From Bacteroidota bacterium (GTDB lineage Bacteria > Bacteroidota > Rhodothermia > Rhodothermales > Rubricoccaceae): a stretch of 64,000 nucleotides of DNA. The DNA lies in the NCBI GenBank assembly GCA_039821555.1, contig JBCBNX010000010.1, forward strand, positions 47,781-111,780, read 5' to 3'. Below, piece after piece: positions 51,239 through 59,911 of this stretch (the first letter of the stretch is position 1; the number at the start of each line of letters is the position of its first letter). The translations under genes and the position numbers were made by a program. The notes under the pieces were generated by a model. It searched no databases, had not been told where the DNA came from, and saw only the letters and a program-made list of their open reading frames with translations.

Positions 51239-51394
51239 GCGCCTGCGCGGTCCGCTCGTCGCGCCGCATTGCCGCTCGTCGCAGCCCTTGGAACGAGGCC
51301 TGGTACTTTTGTTTGGGAGGGCGTACCGTTTCGCTCGTCACCTTCGTCTGGGTAGTTCGTTCATCCGACGAGTTCTCCAGAGCCTCCACCGTCT

Positions 51395-52564
51395 GTGTCT
51401 GCCCGCGTCGCCGAATCACGTACGTACCCGCCTCGCTTGGCCCCGGCCGACCGAGCGTGGGTCACCGTCGCCATCGTCGCGGCGTGGACCGTCCCGGCGG
51501 CCGTGGCACTGGGGCAGACCTACCTCCAGAGTGCCCTCGCTGGCACCGACGTCGACTGGGCGCATGCGCTCTGGACAACCGTGCCGACATGGGTGCTGTG
51601 GATGGCGCTGACGCCGCCGGTGGTGTGGCTGGCGCGGCGCGCCATGCCCGAGGGCGGGTGGGCGACGGTGGTGATCCACGCGTTGGGGCTCACGGTCGTG
51701 ATGGCCCTGCACGCTGTCGGTAGCATGGCGGCGTTTCAGCTCGGCGGACTCATGGAGCGCTGGACGCTCGCGGGCTTCGAGGCGCACGTCACGCTACGCG
51801 CGGCCGTCAACGCCGTCGCCTATGCGGTGGTAGTCGGGGGGACCTGGGCGTTCGACTATGCCCGGCTCGCGCACGCCCGCGAGCGGCAGGCCGGACGGTT
51901 GGCGGCACAACTGGCCGAGGCCGAGCTGCGGGTGCTCAAGATGCAACTCAACCCACACTTCCTTTTCAACACGCTGCACTCCGTCGCCGCGACGGTGCGC
52001 AAGGGGGAAGACCGGCAGGCCGTGACCATGCTGACGCGCCTCGGCGACCTGCTCCGGCTGGCGCTCGACACCGAGGGGCGCCACACCGTACCGCTGCGCC
52101 AGGAACTCGACGTCGTCCAGCGCTACCTCGACATCGAAATGGTGCGCTTTGGGGATCGGCTCCACGTGGAGCACGACGTGAGCCTGGCCGCCGCCTCCGC
52201 TGCGGTGCCGATCTGGATCCTCCAACCGCTCGTCGAGAACGCCATCCAGCACGGCATTGCGCCCCATGCGGCCGAGGGCACGATCTCGATTCGGGCGCGG
52301 AAGGTCGGAGCTGGACGCCAGGCAAAGCTGGTCCTCGAAGTGCGCGACAGCGGGCCCGGCGCCGAGAAGGGGGCCGTCCGCGAAGGCGTGGGTCTTGGCA
52401 ATGTCCGGGCGCGCCTCAACGCCCTCTACGGCGCGGACGCCGACCTCACGCTCGACGTGGGGGGAGCCGAGGAGGGCGACGGATTCAGCGTCCACCTTAC
52501 CCTGCCCTTCGTCCGCGCCGAGACCCCCCGTTCCGTCGCAGAGTGGGTCAGCGAACCCGAGTAG
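51395..52564 (+). CDS. LytS/YehU-type sensor histidine kinase
   Basis: 389 residues, GTG start at 51395. Four hydrophobic helices in the first ~150 residues (VTVAIVAAWTVPAAVALG, TTVPTWVLWMALTPPVVWLA, VVIHALGLTVVMALHAVGS, VNAVAYAVVVGGTWAFDYA), then a coiled-coil linker and the His_kinase (LytS-like) domain with His188 in VLKMQLNPHFLFNTLHSVAA, ERYLDIE-like block VQRYLDIEMVRF, N-box PLVENAIQHGIAPHA, and HATPase residues DSGPG and GVGLGNVRARL. First gene of a two-gene system with the LytTR regulator 18 bp downstream. Signal likely membrane or peptidoglycan status; not established. Confidence 0.94.
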   Translation: MSARVAESRTYPPRLAPADRAWVTVAIVAAWTVPAAVALGQTYLQSALAGTDVDWAHALWTTVPTWVLWMALTPPVVWLARRAMPEGGWATVVIHALGLTVVMALHAVGSMAAFQLGGLMERWTLAGFEAHVTLRAAVNAVAYAVVVGGTWAFDYARLAHARERQAGRLAAQLAEAELRVLKMQLNPHFLFNTLHSVAATVRKGEDRQAVTMLTRLGDLLRLALDTEGRHTVPLRQELDVVQRYLDIEMVRFGDRLHVEHDVSLAAASAAVPIWILQPLVENAIQHGIAPHAAEGTISIRARKVGAGRQAKLVLEVRDSGPGAEKGAVREGVGLGNVRARLNALYGADADLTLDVGGAEEGDGFSVHLTLPFVRAETPRSVAEWVSEPE

Positions 52565-52582
52565 TTTTGCCGAGGTCAACCG

Positions 52583-53341
52583 ATGTCCACCGCGTTCCCT
52601 GCTCCGCTCCGCGTGCTCGTTGCCGACGACGAGCCCCTCGCCCGTGAGACGGTCGGGCTTCTGCTGCGCGACCGCCCCGAGGCCGAGGTGCGTTGGGAGG
52701 CTGCGACGGGCGCAGCCACGGTCCGCGCCATCCGCCAGCACCGCCCCGACCTCGTCTTCCTGGACGTGCAGATGCCCGAAGGCGACGGGTTCGCCGTCGT
52801 GGACGAGATCGGCGCGGCGCAGATGCCGGTGACCGTGTTCGTGACGGCGTTCGACCACTACGCCCTGCGCGCCTTCGAGGCCCGCGCCCTCGACTACCTC
52901 CTGAAGCCCTACGACGATGCGCGCTTCTTCGCGGCCTTCGAGCGTGCCTGCACGCGCGTGAGCGAGCGCCAGGCCGCCCAGGAGCCGTCGGTGTCGCCTG
53001 AGGTGACGCCGGACCGCATCATGGTGAAGAGCGGCGGGCAGATCGTCTTCGTGGAAGTCGCGTCCATCGACTGGGTGGAAGCTGCGGGTGACTACATGGT
53101 GCTGCACGTCGACGGGCGCCGCCACCTGATCCGTGAGACGATGGCCGCGCTGGAGCGGCAACTCGCGCCGCACGGCTTCGTGCGCATCCACCGGTCGTCG
53201 CTCGTCAACCTCGACCGGGTTGTGGCGCTGCGCCCCAGCGACCACGGCGACTACCGGGTGCGGCTGCGCGACGACACCACGCTGCGGTTGAGCCGCCGCT
53301 ACTGGGACCGGCTCGAAGCTCGCCTCGGAAGGCTTCGGTGA
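52583..53341 (+). CDS. LytTR-family response regulator
   Basis: 252-residue regulator. Receiver domain with Asp61 in LVFLDVQMPEGDG, acidic ADDEPLAR at the start, and Lys in LDYLLKPYDDARF. The C-terminal LytTR DNA-binding domain includes DRIMVKSGGQIVFVEVASIDWVEAAGDYMVLHVDGRRHLIRETMAALERQLAPHGFVRIHRSSLVNLDRVV, characteristic of this family. Operon partner of the LytS kinase. A 13-bp tandem repeat array begins 22 bp after its stop. Confidence 0.96.
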   Translation: MSTAFPAPLRVLVADDEPLARETVGLLLRDRPEAEVRWEAATGAATVRAIRQHRPDLVFLDVQMPEGDGFAVVDEIGAAQMPVTVFVTAFDHYALRAFEARALDYLLKPYDDARFFAAFERACTRVSERQAAQEPSVSPEVTPDRIMVKSGGQIVFVEVASIDWVEAAGDYMVLHVDGRRHLIRETMAALERQLAPHGFVRIHRSSLVNLDRVVALRPSDHGDYRVRLRDDTTLRLSRRYWDRLEARLGRLR

Positions 53342-53734
53342 GTGAGGGCCAGGCCGTGCTGGAGCGCAATGCCGAAGCGCAATGCTGAAGCGCAATGCCG
53401 AAGCGCAATGCCGAAGCAGGGCAGAGGGGGCTGGACAGCCGAGCTTGACGGGTGCGCGGTGCTATGGAGCAGCGACAAAGTCGTGTGGAGTTCTGAAGGT
53501 TTACAGCATCATAGTGGGAGGGATTGACATGGGGGCGAGGTAGAGCCTTACTTTCTTGCCAGCGTCACAGGACTTGGCAGAGGTCAGATCACCCCTGCAC
53601 TGCCGAGCCGAAGCGCAAGCCCTCACCCAGCTTCAAAGCCCTGGCGTCGGCTGACCACCGCAAGCGCGCCGAGTCGGAAGCATATTTGCTTCCCATACCC
53701 GCACACCCCTGTTCGAGCCATCCCAATCCTCATT
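53342..53734. other. Intergenic region (393 bp) with tandem repeats
   Basis: Between the LytTR regulator and the WecA/TagO-like gene. Contains the 13-bp repeat array (53364-53415) and otherwise no gene-like frame or T-run hairpin that I can support. The downstream gene's promoter should lie in the last 200 bp. Confidence 0.6.
53364..53415. repeat. 13-bp tandem repeat array (4 copies)
   Basis: Four head-to-tail units gcgcaatgccgaa (second unit has one change, ctgaa) at 53364, 53377, 53390 and 53403. Units of 13 bp are not a multiple of three and lie outside coding sequence. Could be a minisatellite or a cluster of direct-repeat binding sites. Confidence 0.8.
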
Positions 53735-54988
53735 TTGGCTACCGCTCCTGCGCTCGTTGCGTTTGCGTCACTCAGCTCCCTGCTCTCGACTCTCGCCTCG
53801 GCTCCTGCGCTCGTCCTGCTTGCGCTCATCTTCCTGGCGGCCCTCGGCGTGGCCCTAGTGCTGACGCCCACGTTCAGAACCGCCGCGTTCCGGTTTGGCT
53901 GGGTCGATATCCCCGACGCCCGCAAGATCCACACGGTCCCCGTCCCCCGCGTCGGAGGCATCGCCATCTTCGCGGGACTGACCGCCGGGCTCGCCCTGGC
54001 CTACCTCGTCCAAGACGGCCTGCCGTTCGACATACCGCCCCGCACGTGGGCCGTATGGGGCGGCGCCCTGGTCCTCTTTGCCACCGGGCTCTACGACGAC
54101 ATCCACGGCCTTGGCTTCAAACGGAAGTTCGCGGTCCAGTTAGTCGTGGCCTACTTCATGGTGGCTGCCGGCTTCCACTTCCGGCTCGATGGGATCCCGT
54201 TCATTGAGAACCTGAGTGTCTACCATCAGCTCTGGATCGCGCTGCCGTTCACCCTCCTCTGGATCGTCGGCATCATCAACGCGATCAACTTGCTAGACGG
54301 CTTGGACGGTCTGGCGGGTGGAATCAGCATGGTCGCGCTGCTGGCGCTGGCCGTGGCCTTCGCATCGAACGGCGACATCGGCATGGTCGTGCTGGCGTTG
54401 GCGCTCGCGGGTGGGCTCGTCGGCTTCCTGGTCTTCAACTTCAACCCGGCCTCCATCTTCATGGGCGATAGCGGGAGCCTCGTGTTGGGTTTTCTGCTCG
54501 CGATGTACAGCATCCAGGGCACGGGGCACGCCGATCCGCTGCTGGCGCTGCTCGTCCCGGTGATCGCGCTCGGCCTACCGATCATGGACACGTCGGTGAC
54601 GTTCTTCCGTCGAATTGCGCAGCACCGCTCGCCATTCATGCCCGACGGGGATCATATCCATCATCGCGTCCGGCGCAGCAGCGCGAGCCATCGCCGGGCT
54701 GTGCTCGTCCTCTACGGGGTGGGCATGGTGTTCGGGATCACGGCCGTGCTCATTGCCTCAGGCGGCATGGTGCGGGCTGCGGTGCTGCTGGTCGGGCTCG
54801 TGGCGTTCGTGTACGCCCTGCTTCGGTTCCTGGGCTACGTGCGCCTCTCGAAGACGATGCGTCGCCTCTACGTCCGACGGCTGCTCCGCCAGCGTGCCGC
54901 CGAGCGCGTCGAGCCGACCTCGCCTCGTGTCGCCCAGCGGCACGTGCGGCGCGAGCGCCCGACGGAGGCCCTCGCCGAGGCGAGCTAG
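53735..54988 (+). CDS. MraY-family transferase, WecA/TagO type
   Basis: 417-residue polytopic inner-membrane enzyme that transfers a GlcNAc- or related sugar-1-phosphate to undecaprenyl phosphate, priming surface polysaccharide. TTG start at 53735. Motifs: IPDARKIHTVPVPRVGGIAIF, DD pair in FATGLYDDIHGLGFKRK, NAINLLDGLDGLAGGIS, FNFNPASIFMGDSGSLVLGFLLA and the cytoplasmic HIHHR loop in PFMPDGDHIHHRV, all diagnostic of WecA/TagO. The last ~60 residues are basic and extra to the family. A 6-bp gap separates it from the YheT-type gene. Confidence 0.94.
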   Translation: MATAPALVAFASLSSLLSTLASAPALVLLALIFLAALGVALVLTPTFRTAAFRFGWVDIPDARKIHTVPVPRVGGIAIFAGLTAGLALAYLVQDGLPFDIPPRTWAVWGGALVLFATGLYDDIHGLGFKRKFAVQLVVAYFMVAAGFHFRLDGIPFIENLSVYHQLWIALPFTLLWIVGIINAINLLDGLDGLAGGISMVALLALAVAFASNGDIGMVVLALALAGGLVGFLVFNFNPASIFMGDSGSLVLGFLLAMYSIQGTGHADPLLALLVPVIALGLPIMDTSVTFFRRIAQHRSPFMPDGDHIHHRVRRSSASHRRAVLVLYGVGMVFGITAVLIASGGMVRAAVLLVGLVAFVYALLRFLGYVRLSKTMRRLYVRRLLRQRAAERVEPTSPRVAQRHVRRERPTEALAEAS

Positions 54989-54994
54989 GCGACG

Positions 54995-56062
54995 ATGCGG
55001 CAGACGACGACGCGGCAGACGACGACGGCACAGGCAGCCAGCGGCGTACAGAACACCAGCGGGGCGCAGGCGGCCACCCCGGCACCTGCCTACCAGCCGC
55101 CGTGGTGGTTGCGCAGCGGGCACGCTCAGACCGTCTTCGCCTCGCTCGGCCGCGGCGTGCCGCCGGTGCCCTACCGCCGCGAACGCCTCGACACGGACGA
55201 CGGGGACTTCCTCGACCTCGACTGGCTCGCGCACGAGCCTTCGGGTTCGCCCCGCCCGCTCGCCGTGGTGGCCCATGGCCTCGAAGGCAACACCCACCGG
55301 CCCTACATGGTCGGCATGGCGCGCACCCTCCACGAGGCCGGATTCGACGTGCTCGCGTGGAACTTTCGGGGCTGCAGCGAGGAGCCGAACCGCCTGCTCC
55401 GGAGCTACCACAGCGGCGCGACGGACGACCTTCGGCGCGTCCTCCAGCACGCCGAGCGCTCCGCCTATACCACCTTCGCGCTGGTCGGCTTCAGCCTCGG
55501 CGGCAACCTCACGCTGAAGTACCTCGCCGAGGAAGCAGGGACAGCTCCCGGACGCATCGCGGCCGCCGTGGCGATCTCCGTGCCCGTGGACCTCGCGGCG
55601 GGGGCGGCGCATCTCGCCCGTTGGGACAATCAGGGCTACATGCTCTATTTCATGCGCAAGCTGCGGCGCAAGGTCTACGAGAAGGCCCAGCGCTATCCAG
55701 CGCTCTCAACCAAAGGCCTCGACCGCATGCGTACGTTCCAGGCCTTCGATGACGCCTACACGGCCCCGATCCACGGCTTCCGCGATGCAGATGACTACTG
55801 GGCGCGGTGCTCCGCTAAGCCGCACCTGCACCGCATCGCGGTGCCCACGCTGCTGCTCAACGCCGCCGACGATCCGTTCCTGCCGCCCGCGTGCTACCCG
55901 CACGCCGAGGCAGAAGCCAACTCGAAGGTGACCCTAGAGGTCTCAGCCTACGGCGGCCACGTCGGCTTTGTGACGCGCGAGGGCGCCTACTGGTCGGAGC
56001 GCCGTGCCGCTGCGTTCTTTGCCGAGCACGTCACGGTGGAATCCACAGCCGACGGCGGCTGA
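54995..56062 (+). CDS. YheT-type alpha/beta hydrolase
   Basis: 355-residue soluble hydrolase (YheT/COG0429). A Thr/Gln-rich head (MRQTTTRQTTTAQ) precedes WWLRSGHAQTVFASLGRGVPPVPYRRERLDTDDGDFLDLDWL, the family start. Nucleophile Ser167 in ALVGFSLGGNLTLKYL; oxyanion region VAHGLEGNTHRPYMVGMARTL and NFRGCSEEPN; acid residue in LLNAADDPFLPPACYP and His in SAYGGHVGFVTRE. Substrate unknown, probably a short-chain ester. Closely spaced with the preceding transferase and following gene, likely an operon. Confidence 0.93.
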   Translation: MRQTTTRQTTTAQAASGVQNTSGAQAATPAPAYQPPWWLRSGHAQTVFASLGRGVPPVPYRRERLDTDDGDFLDLDWLAHEPSGSPRPLAVVAHGLEGNTHRPYMVGMARTLHEAGFDVLAWNFRGCSEEPNRLLRSYHSGATDDLRRVLQHAERSAYTTFALVGFSLGGNLTLKYLAEEAGTAPGRIAAAVAISVPVDLAAGAAHLARWDNQGYMLYFMRKLRRKVYEKAQRYPALSTKGLDRMRTFQAFDDAYTAPIHGFRDADDYWARCSAKPHLHRIAVPTLLLNAADDPFLPPACYPHAEAEANSKVTLEVSAYGGHVGFVTREGAYWSERRAAAFFAEHVTVESTADGG

Positions 56063-56066
56063 GCAA

Positions 56067-56534
56067 GTGGCCGGTGCGTTCCCCGAGTTGACGCTGCCAG
56101 CCGCCGCGCTGCAAACCCGCGAACGGGACGGTGGCCGCGACGTGCTCGACCCCGTGCGGCGGCGCTGGGTGCGGCTCACCCCGGAGGAATGGGTGCGACA
56201 ACACCTCGTCGCCTACCTCATCGGGGCGCTCGCATACCCGCCCGGCCTCCTCGCCATCGAGCGGGAGGTGCGGTATCTCCAGGCCGCACATCGGGCGGAC
56301 GTCCTCGCCGTCGGGCGCGACCACCAGCCGCTGCTCCTCGCCGAGTGCAAGGCCGCGTCGGTCCCGATCAACCAGGGCGTCTTCGACCAGGCAGCGCGGT
56401 ACAACTCCGTCGTGCAGGCGCCCTACCTTGTCGTGACGAACGGACTGGATCACTACTGCTGCCGCGTCGAGGTTGAGACGCAGCACTACACGTTCCTCGA
56501 TGCCATCCCCGCCTTCGATGAGGCCACACGGTAG
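56067..56534 (+). CDS. Small PD-(D/E)XK nuclease-like protein
   Basis: 155 residues from the GTG at 56067, 4 bp after the YheT-type stop. It matches the type I restriction HsdR N-terminal-like domain family found as a stand-alone gene in Bacteroidota: EWVRQHLVAYLIGALAYPPGLLAIEREVRY, RADVLAVGRDHQPLLLAECKAASVPINQGVFDQAARYNSVVQAPYLVVTNGLDHYCC. The D...ExK catalytic pattern (ADVLAV ... AECKA) is intact. No methylase or HsdS subunit near, so it is not a classical restriction system. Cytosolic; DNA maintenance role is only a guess. Confidence 0.88.
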   Translation: MAGAFPELTLPAAALQTRERDGGRDVLDPVRRRWVRLTPEEWVRQHLVAYLIGALAYPPGLLAIEREVRYLQAAHRADVLAVGRDHQPLLLAECKAASVPINQGVFDQAARYNSVVQAPYLVVTNGLDHYCCRVEVETQHYTFLDAIPAFDEATR

Positions 56535-56543
56535 GGTGGTCGA

Positions 56544-57299
56544 TCAACTCACGGGGCTGCTGCGCACTTCAGGCGCGGCGTAGGTAGCCAAGAACGCCGC
56601 AAGCAGCGCATCCACCTCTGGGGTGTCCCGGACGCCGCCGACGACGGCTTCAAAGCGCGCGCCGTCCTGCATCTCGGGATAGTAGGCGCGGTAGGTGACG
56701 AGACGGTCGCGCTCGGCGGCGGCGTTGAGTTCGCTGTGGAACTGCGTGCCGTAGATCGGAAGCCCGGCCATCCGAAACGCCTGATGCGGCGCGCGGTCGT
56801 TGGTGGCTAGCTCGATGGCATCAGCCGGGAGCGTCTCGACCCAGTCCTGGTGGCCCATCTGAGCCTCGAACGTGGGCGGAAGCTGACCGAAGAGCGCATC
56901 GGTCTGTCCGGCCTGCGTCAGGTGCACGCGGTGGGTCCCCATCTCAGATCGGTGGGGCGCGTTGACCACACGGCCCCCGAAGGCCCGCGCGATGAACTGA
57001 TGGCCCCAGCACGAGCCGAACAGCGGAAGCGCACGATCGGCGCAAGCATGGACGAGCGCGAGCAGGGCTGCCGTCCAGTCAAACGTCTGCGTCACCGAGT
57101 AGGCCCCCGCGCCGCCAATCATGACGGCCTCGACCCCGTCCAGCAGCGATGTCGGGAGCGGGTCGCGGAGCACGTTCGTGACGACGAGCTGCTCGGGCTC
57201 CAGGCCGCAGCGGATCCGGAAGCTCTCCTGCTCCTCGGCTAGGATGGCCGGCCGCTCTCGAATCTGAAGCAGGCGGACGCGAGGGCGGGCAGCAGACAT
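56544..57299 (-). CDS. Class I glutamine amidotransferase
   Basis: 251-residue GATase domain protein. Nucleophile Cys97 in LFGSCWGHQFIARAFGG, with His and Glu in YGTQFHSELN completing the triad. Substrate-side features: VMIGGAGAYSV, NAPHRSEMGTHRVHLTQAG. It is a stand-alone amidotransferase of the GuaA-like group whose acceptor enzyme is not adjacent; some relatives hydrolyse gamma-glutamyl compounds. Cytosolic. Start ATG at 57299. Confidence 0.92.
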   Translation of the reverse strand: MSAARPRVRLLQIRERPAILAEEQESFRIRCGLEPEQLVVTNVLRDPLPTSLLDGVEAVMIGGAGAYSVTQTFDWTAALLALVHACADRALPLFGSCWGHQFIARAFGGRVVNAPHRSEMGTHRVHLTQAGQTDALFGQLPPTFEAQMGHQDWVETLPADAIELATNDRAPHQAFRMAGLPIYGTQFHSELNAAAERDRLVTYRAYYPEMQDGARFEAVVGGVRDTPEVDALLAAFLATYAAPEVRSSPVS

Positions 57300-57335
57300 G
57301 GGGCGACGAGCGGAGGTGAGATGAGAGCGAAGCCC

Positions 57336-57929
57336 TCAAACCAGCAAGTCACCAAAGTGCTCCCGCAGCAGACGGTAGACCCGGCGCAGCGGCAAGCCCA
57401 CCACGTTGTAGAAGTCGCCCTCGATGCGCTCGACGAACAGCGGGCCGTGGTCGTCCTGAATGCCATAGGCCCCGGCTTTGTCGAGCGGGGAGCCAGTGGC
57501 GACGTAGGCGTCGATCTCCGCGTCGCTGAGCGTGCCGAACGTGACCTGCGTGGCCTCGGCGGTGTGGACCGTGCGCTGGCTGGCGAGGTGGTGCAGCGCG
57601 ACGCCCGTATAGACCGTGTGCGTAGCGCCCGAGAGGTCCCGGAGCATCCGCTTGGCGTCGTCTGCGTCTGTCGGCTTTTCGAGCACGCGGCCGTCTAGGA
57701 CGACGGTGGTGTCGGCAGCCAGGATGAGCGCCTCGGGGTGCGCCGGGGCAACGAGTTGGGCCTTCTCCAGCGCGAGGCGCGCTACGGCGTCTCCGGGCGG
57801 GACGTCGGTGGGGAAGTCTTCGGGGTGACCGGAGACGTGAACCTCGAAGGGGAGGCCCAGGGAGCGGAGGAGTCGGCGTCGGCGGGGGGAGCCGGAGGCG
57901 AGGACGAGGGGGACGGAGAGGCGTACCAC
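57336..57929 (-). CDS. maf: Maf-like nucleotide pyrophosphatase
   Basis: 197 residues from a GTG at 57929. LVLASGSPRRRRLLRSLGLPFEVHV is the Maf signature; also ALEKAQLVAPAHPEALILAADTTVVLDGRVLEKP and HTVYTGVALHHLASQ, YVATGSPLDKAGAYGIQDDHGPLFVERIEGDFYNVVGLPL. Maf hydrolyses dTTP/UTP or modified nucleotides to monophosphates, keeping them out of nucleic acid. The first 49 codons overlap, in another frame on the same strand, the 3' end of the aberrant lnt gene (57782-57929), so both proteins are encoded there if both stops are real. Confidence 0.93.
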   Translation of the reverse strand: MVRLSVPLVLASGSPRRRRLLRSLGLPFEVHVSGHPEDFPTDVPPGDAVARLALEKAQLVAPAHPEALILAADTTVVLDGRVLEKPTDADDAKRMLRDLSGATHTVYTGVALHHLASQRTVHTAEATQVTFGTLSDAEIDAYVATGSPLDKAGAYGIQDDHGPLFVERIEGDFYNVVGLPLRRVYRLLREHFGDLLV

Positions 57930-59911
57930 GGGTTGTCTTCAGGCGGGGGGGAAGCGGCGGCCTGCGTGACGGAGGGAGCAGACGGCGTGTTCCCCTCGAA
58001 GCCACCGTCGCCCAAGAACGGCGAGGGAGCCGCGAGGCGCTCCTGAAAGCTATTCACCGGAGGCATCGGCGGAGCCTGCACAGACGGCTCCTCGATGGCG
58101 GCGTACGGAGCGTGCGAAAGCGCTCCGAACGAAGGGAGCGCGTTGAGATCCTCCTGATCGAGGACGAGGTCGTCGTAGGCCGTGGACTCCTCCGGCCAGG
58201 CGAGGCCGCCCTTGCGCGACGAGACGAACTCGTTGTCGTCGGCTGGAGGATGCACAGGGTCTGCCTTATTCGGTCGGTGGGGGCGGAGGGTCCGCGCTGC
58301 ATAGGCGATCGACACGAGGACGAGCAGGAGCCACGAGCCGCTGAGGACCACGTTGCCGTATCGGACATAGGCGGCCTCGGAGGCCGACAGCAGCACGCGA
58401 TAGGCGCCAATGGGCTGCTCCGTCGCGTCGTACTTCTGGCTCGCGCCGCTCGGCTCCACCACGCCCGTCGCGCCGTTCACTGTGGAAACGACTACGGGGC
58501 GCCGGGTCTCGACGGCACGAAGCTGCGCTAGGGCGAAGTGCATATCGGACGCGGTCTGGGTCCCCCACCAATCGTCCTGGGAGAGCACCATGAGCACGTC
58601 GGCGCCCTGCCGGACGAGGCTGCGCGCCTCCTGGGAGAACAGCGCCTCGAAGCCGATGAGCGTGCCTAGGCGGCCCTTGGGCAGTCTCAGTGGCTGCTTG
58701 TCGGAGGCTGCCGCGAAGGGTTGCTCGGCCTGCGCGATGCGCCAGTGGGGTTGTGTCTGAGGGACCTCGGTCGGGGGCTCCACGAAGCGGGCTCCGTCGA
58801 AGGCCCGGTGGATACGGGTTTGGTCGCTGCGCTGAAGCGCTCCCTCGGCGTCAAAGAGCAACGCCGAGTTGAACCGCTGGGTGGCTGCGGCAGGCGTAGT
58901 GCCGTCGGGGAGCGTGGCGGCTCCGGCAAGCAGCGTGACCTGTTGCGTCTGGGCCCAGGCGTTGACCCGTCGGTAGAGCCGCTCCGTGCGGCTCACGTCC
59001 GCGTAGACAGGAAGGGCCAGCTCCGGCCACACGACCACATCGATGGTGTGCGGCCGCGAAGGGTAGGGAGCGCTAAACCCAGCCTCGGCGCTCGCAACAG
59101 GCGCGCCCCCGTGCTTCAGGAGCGAGGTGGAGAGGCTGGCGAGGTGGTCGATGCGCGCCGCAGGGTCGGAGTGGAGCCACTGCTGCGGCGGGAGGGACGG
59201 CTGCACTAGCCCGATGCGTAGGCCGCGCACGTCGGGTGAGATGCGTTCGAGCCGGTAGGTGCCGTAGAGAAACGGCAACATGAAAGCAATGGCGAGGACG
59301 AGTAGCGCCACCGTACGGTTCGTAAAGACGGGCCAGACGTAGCTCTCCGTCACGACGACCCACGCGCCCAGCCCGCCCACGATCCAGAGCCATGCGGATA
59401 AGGCGGACACCCCGCTCAGGTCAGCCGCCTGCAGCAAGGTCAGCGACGCGAGTTGCGTATGCCCGACTTGTGCCCAGGGAAGCGGGATTGCCCAGCCTCC
59501 GATCACGTGCTCCATGACCAGGGCGGAAGCGGCGAGGGCCGCGAAGCCAAGCACCGGACCGACGCGCTGGCGAACGACCCAGCCCAACATAAAGGGGAGC
59601 CCCATCAGCGAGGGTAGGACGAGGAGTAACACCCCGGCACTCATCGCTTGAGCCGGCTCTTCATGCAGCAGCGACCAGTAGCCGCCGACCACCGACATCG
59701 CGAGGAACGCTGCGTAGGCATCGCCAAAGGACAACCACGGTGACGGGCTGTGGAGCCAGCGGACGACGAGCGGCACGAGGGCAAGCCAGGCGAGCGGATA
59801 CAGCCCTGCTGGCGGGAGGCTGAGCCCCATAAGGACACCCGACAGCAACATCCACACCGGAGCGCGGAAGGGGTGCGATGAGCCAGAAGCAGCCTGGACA
59901 GGGGGGGGCAT
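57782..59911 (-). CDS. lnt: Lnt-like protein lacking catalytic Cys, long tail
   Basis: 709 residues from the ATG at 59911. Apolipoprotein N-acyltransferase architecture: six to eight helices in the first ~230 residues (WMLLSGVLMGLSLPPAGLYPLAWLALVPLVV, etc.), then a nitrilase domain with WP and Glu297 in VVVWPELALPVYAD. The expected catalytic Cys (ICYE in E. coli) is Gly420 (LIGFEALF), and the expected Lys (YxKxHLVPFGE) region reads QRSDQTRIHRAFD, residues 361-372. A Pro/Ser/acidic tail of ~150 residues (after HRPNKADP) follows the last helix, unlike usual ~500-residue Lnt. By the known mechanism it should be inactive as acyltransferase. Alternatives: noncanonical chemistry, or a structural/binding role. 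Confidence 0.85.
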   Translation of the reverse strand: MPPPVQAASGSSHPFRAPVWMLLSGVLMGLSLPPAGLYPLAWLALVPLVVRWLHSPSPWLSFGDAYAAFLAMSVVGGYWSLLHEEPAQAMSAGVLLLVLPSLMGLPFMLGWVVRQRVGPVLGFAALAASALVMEHVIGGWAIPLPWAQVGHTQLASLTLLQAADLSGVSALSAWLWIVGGLGAWVVVTESYVWPVFTNRTVALLVLAIAFMLPFLYGTYRLERISPDVRGLRIGLVQPSLPPQQWLHSDPAARIDHLASLSTSLLKHGGAPVASAEAGFSAPYPSRPHTIDVVVWPELALPVYADVSRTERLYRRVNAWAQTQQVTLLAGAATLPDGTTPAAATQRFNSALLFDAEGALQRSDQTRIHRAFDGARFVEPPTEVPQTQPHWRIAQAEQPFAAASDKQPLRLPKGRLGTLIGFEALFSQEARSLVRQGADVLMVLSQDDWWGTQTASDMHFALAQLRAVETRRPVVVSTVNGATGVVEPSGASQKYDATEQPIGAYRVLLSASEAAYVRYGNVVLSGSWLLLVLVSIAYAARTLRPHRPNKADPVHPPADDNEFVSSRKGGLAWPEESTAYDDLVLDQEDLNALPSFGALSHAPYAAIEEPSVQAPPMPPVNSFQERLAAPSPFLGDGGFEGNTPSAPSVTQAAASPPPEDNPWYASPSPSSSPPAPPADADSSAPWASPSRFTSPVTPKTSPPTSRPETP

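Noticed and set aside
53342..53527. 61-residue ORF downstream of the LytTR regulator
   Set aside because: It is mostly a translation of the 13-bp tandem repeats and shows no codon bias or family.
56067..56534. Restriction-modification or other defence system
   Set aside because: The small nuclease-like gene stands alone between housekeeping-type genes, with no methylase, specificity subunit or partner.
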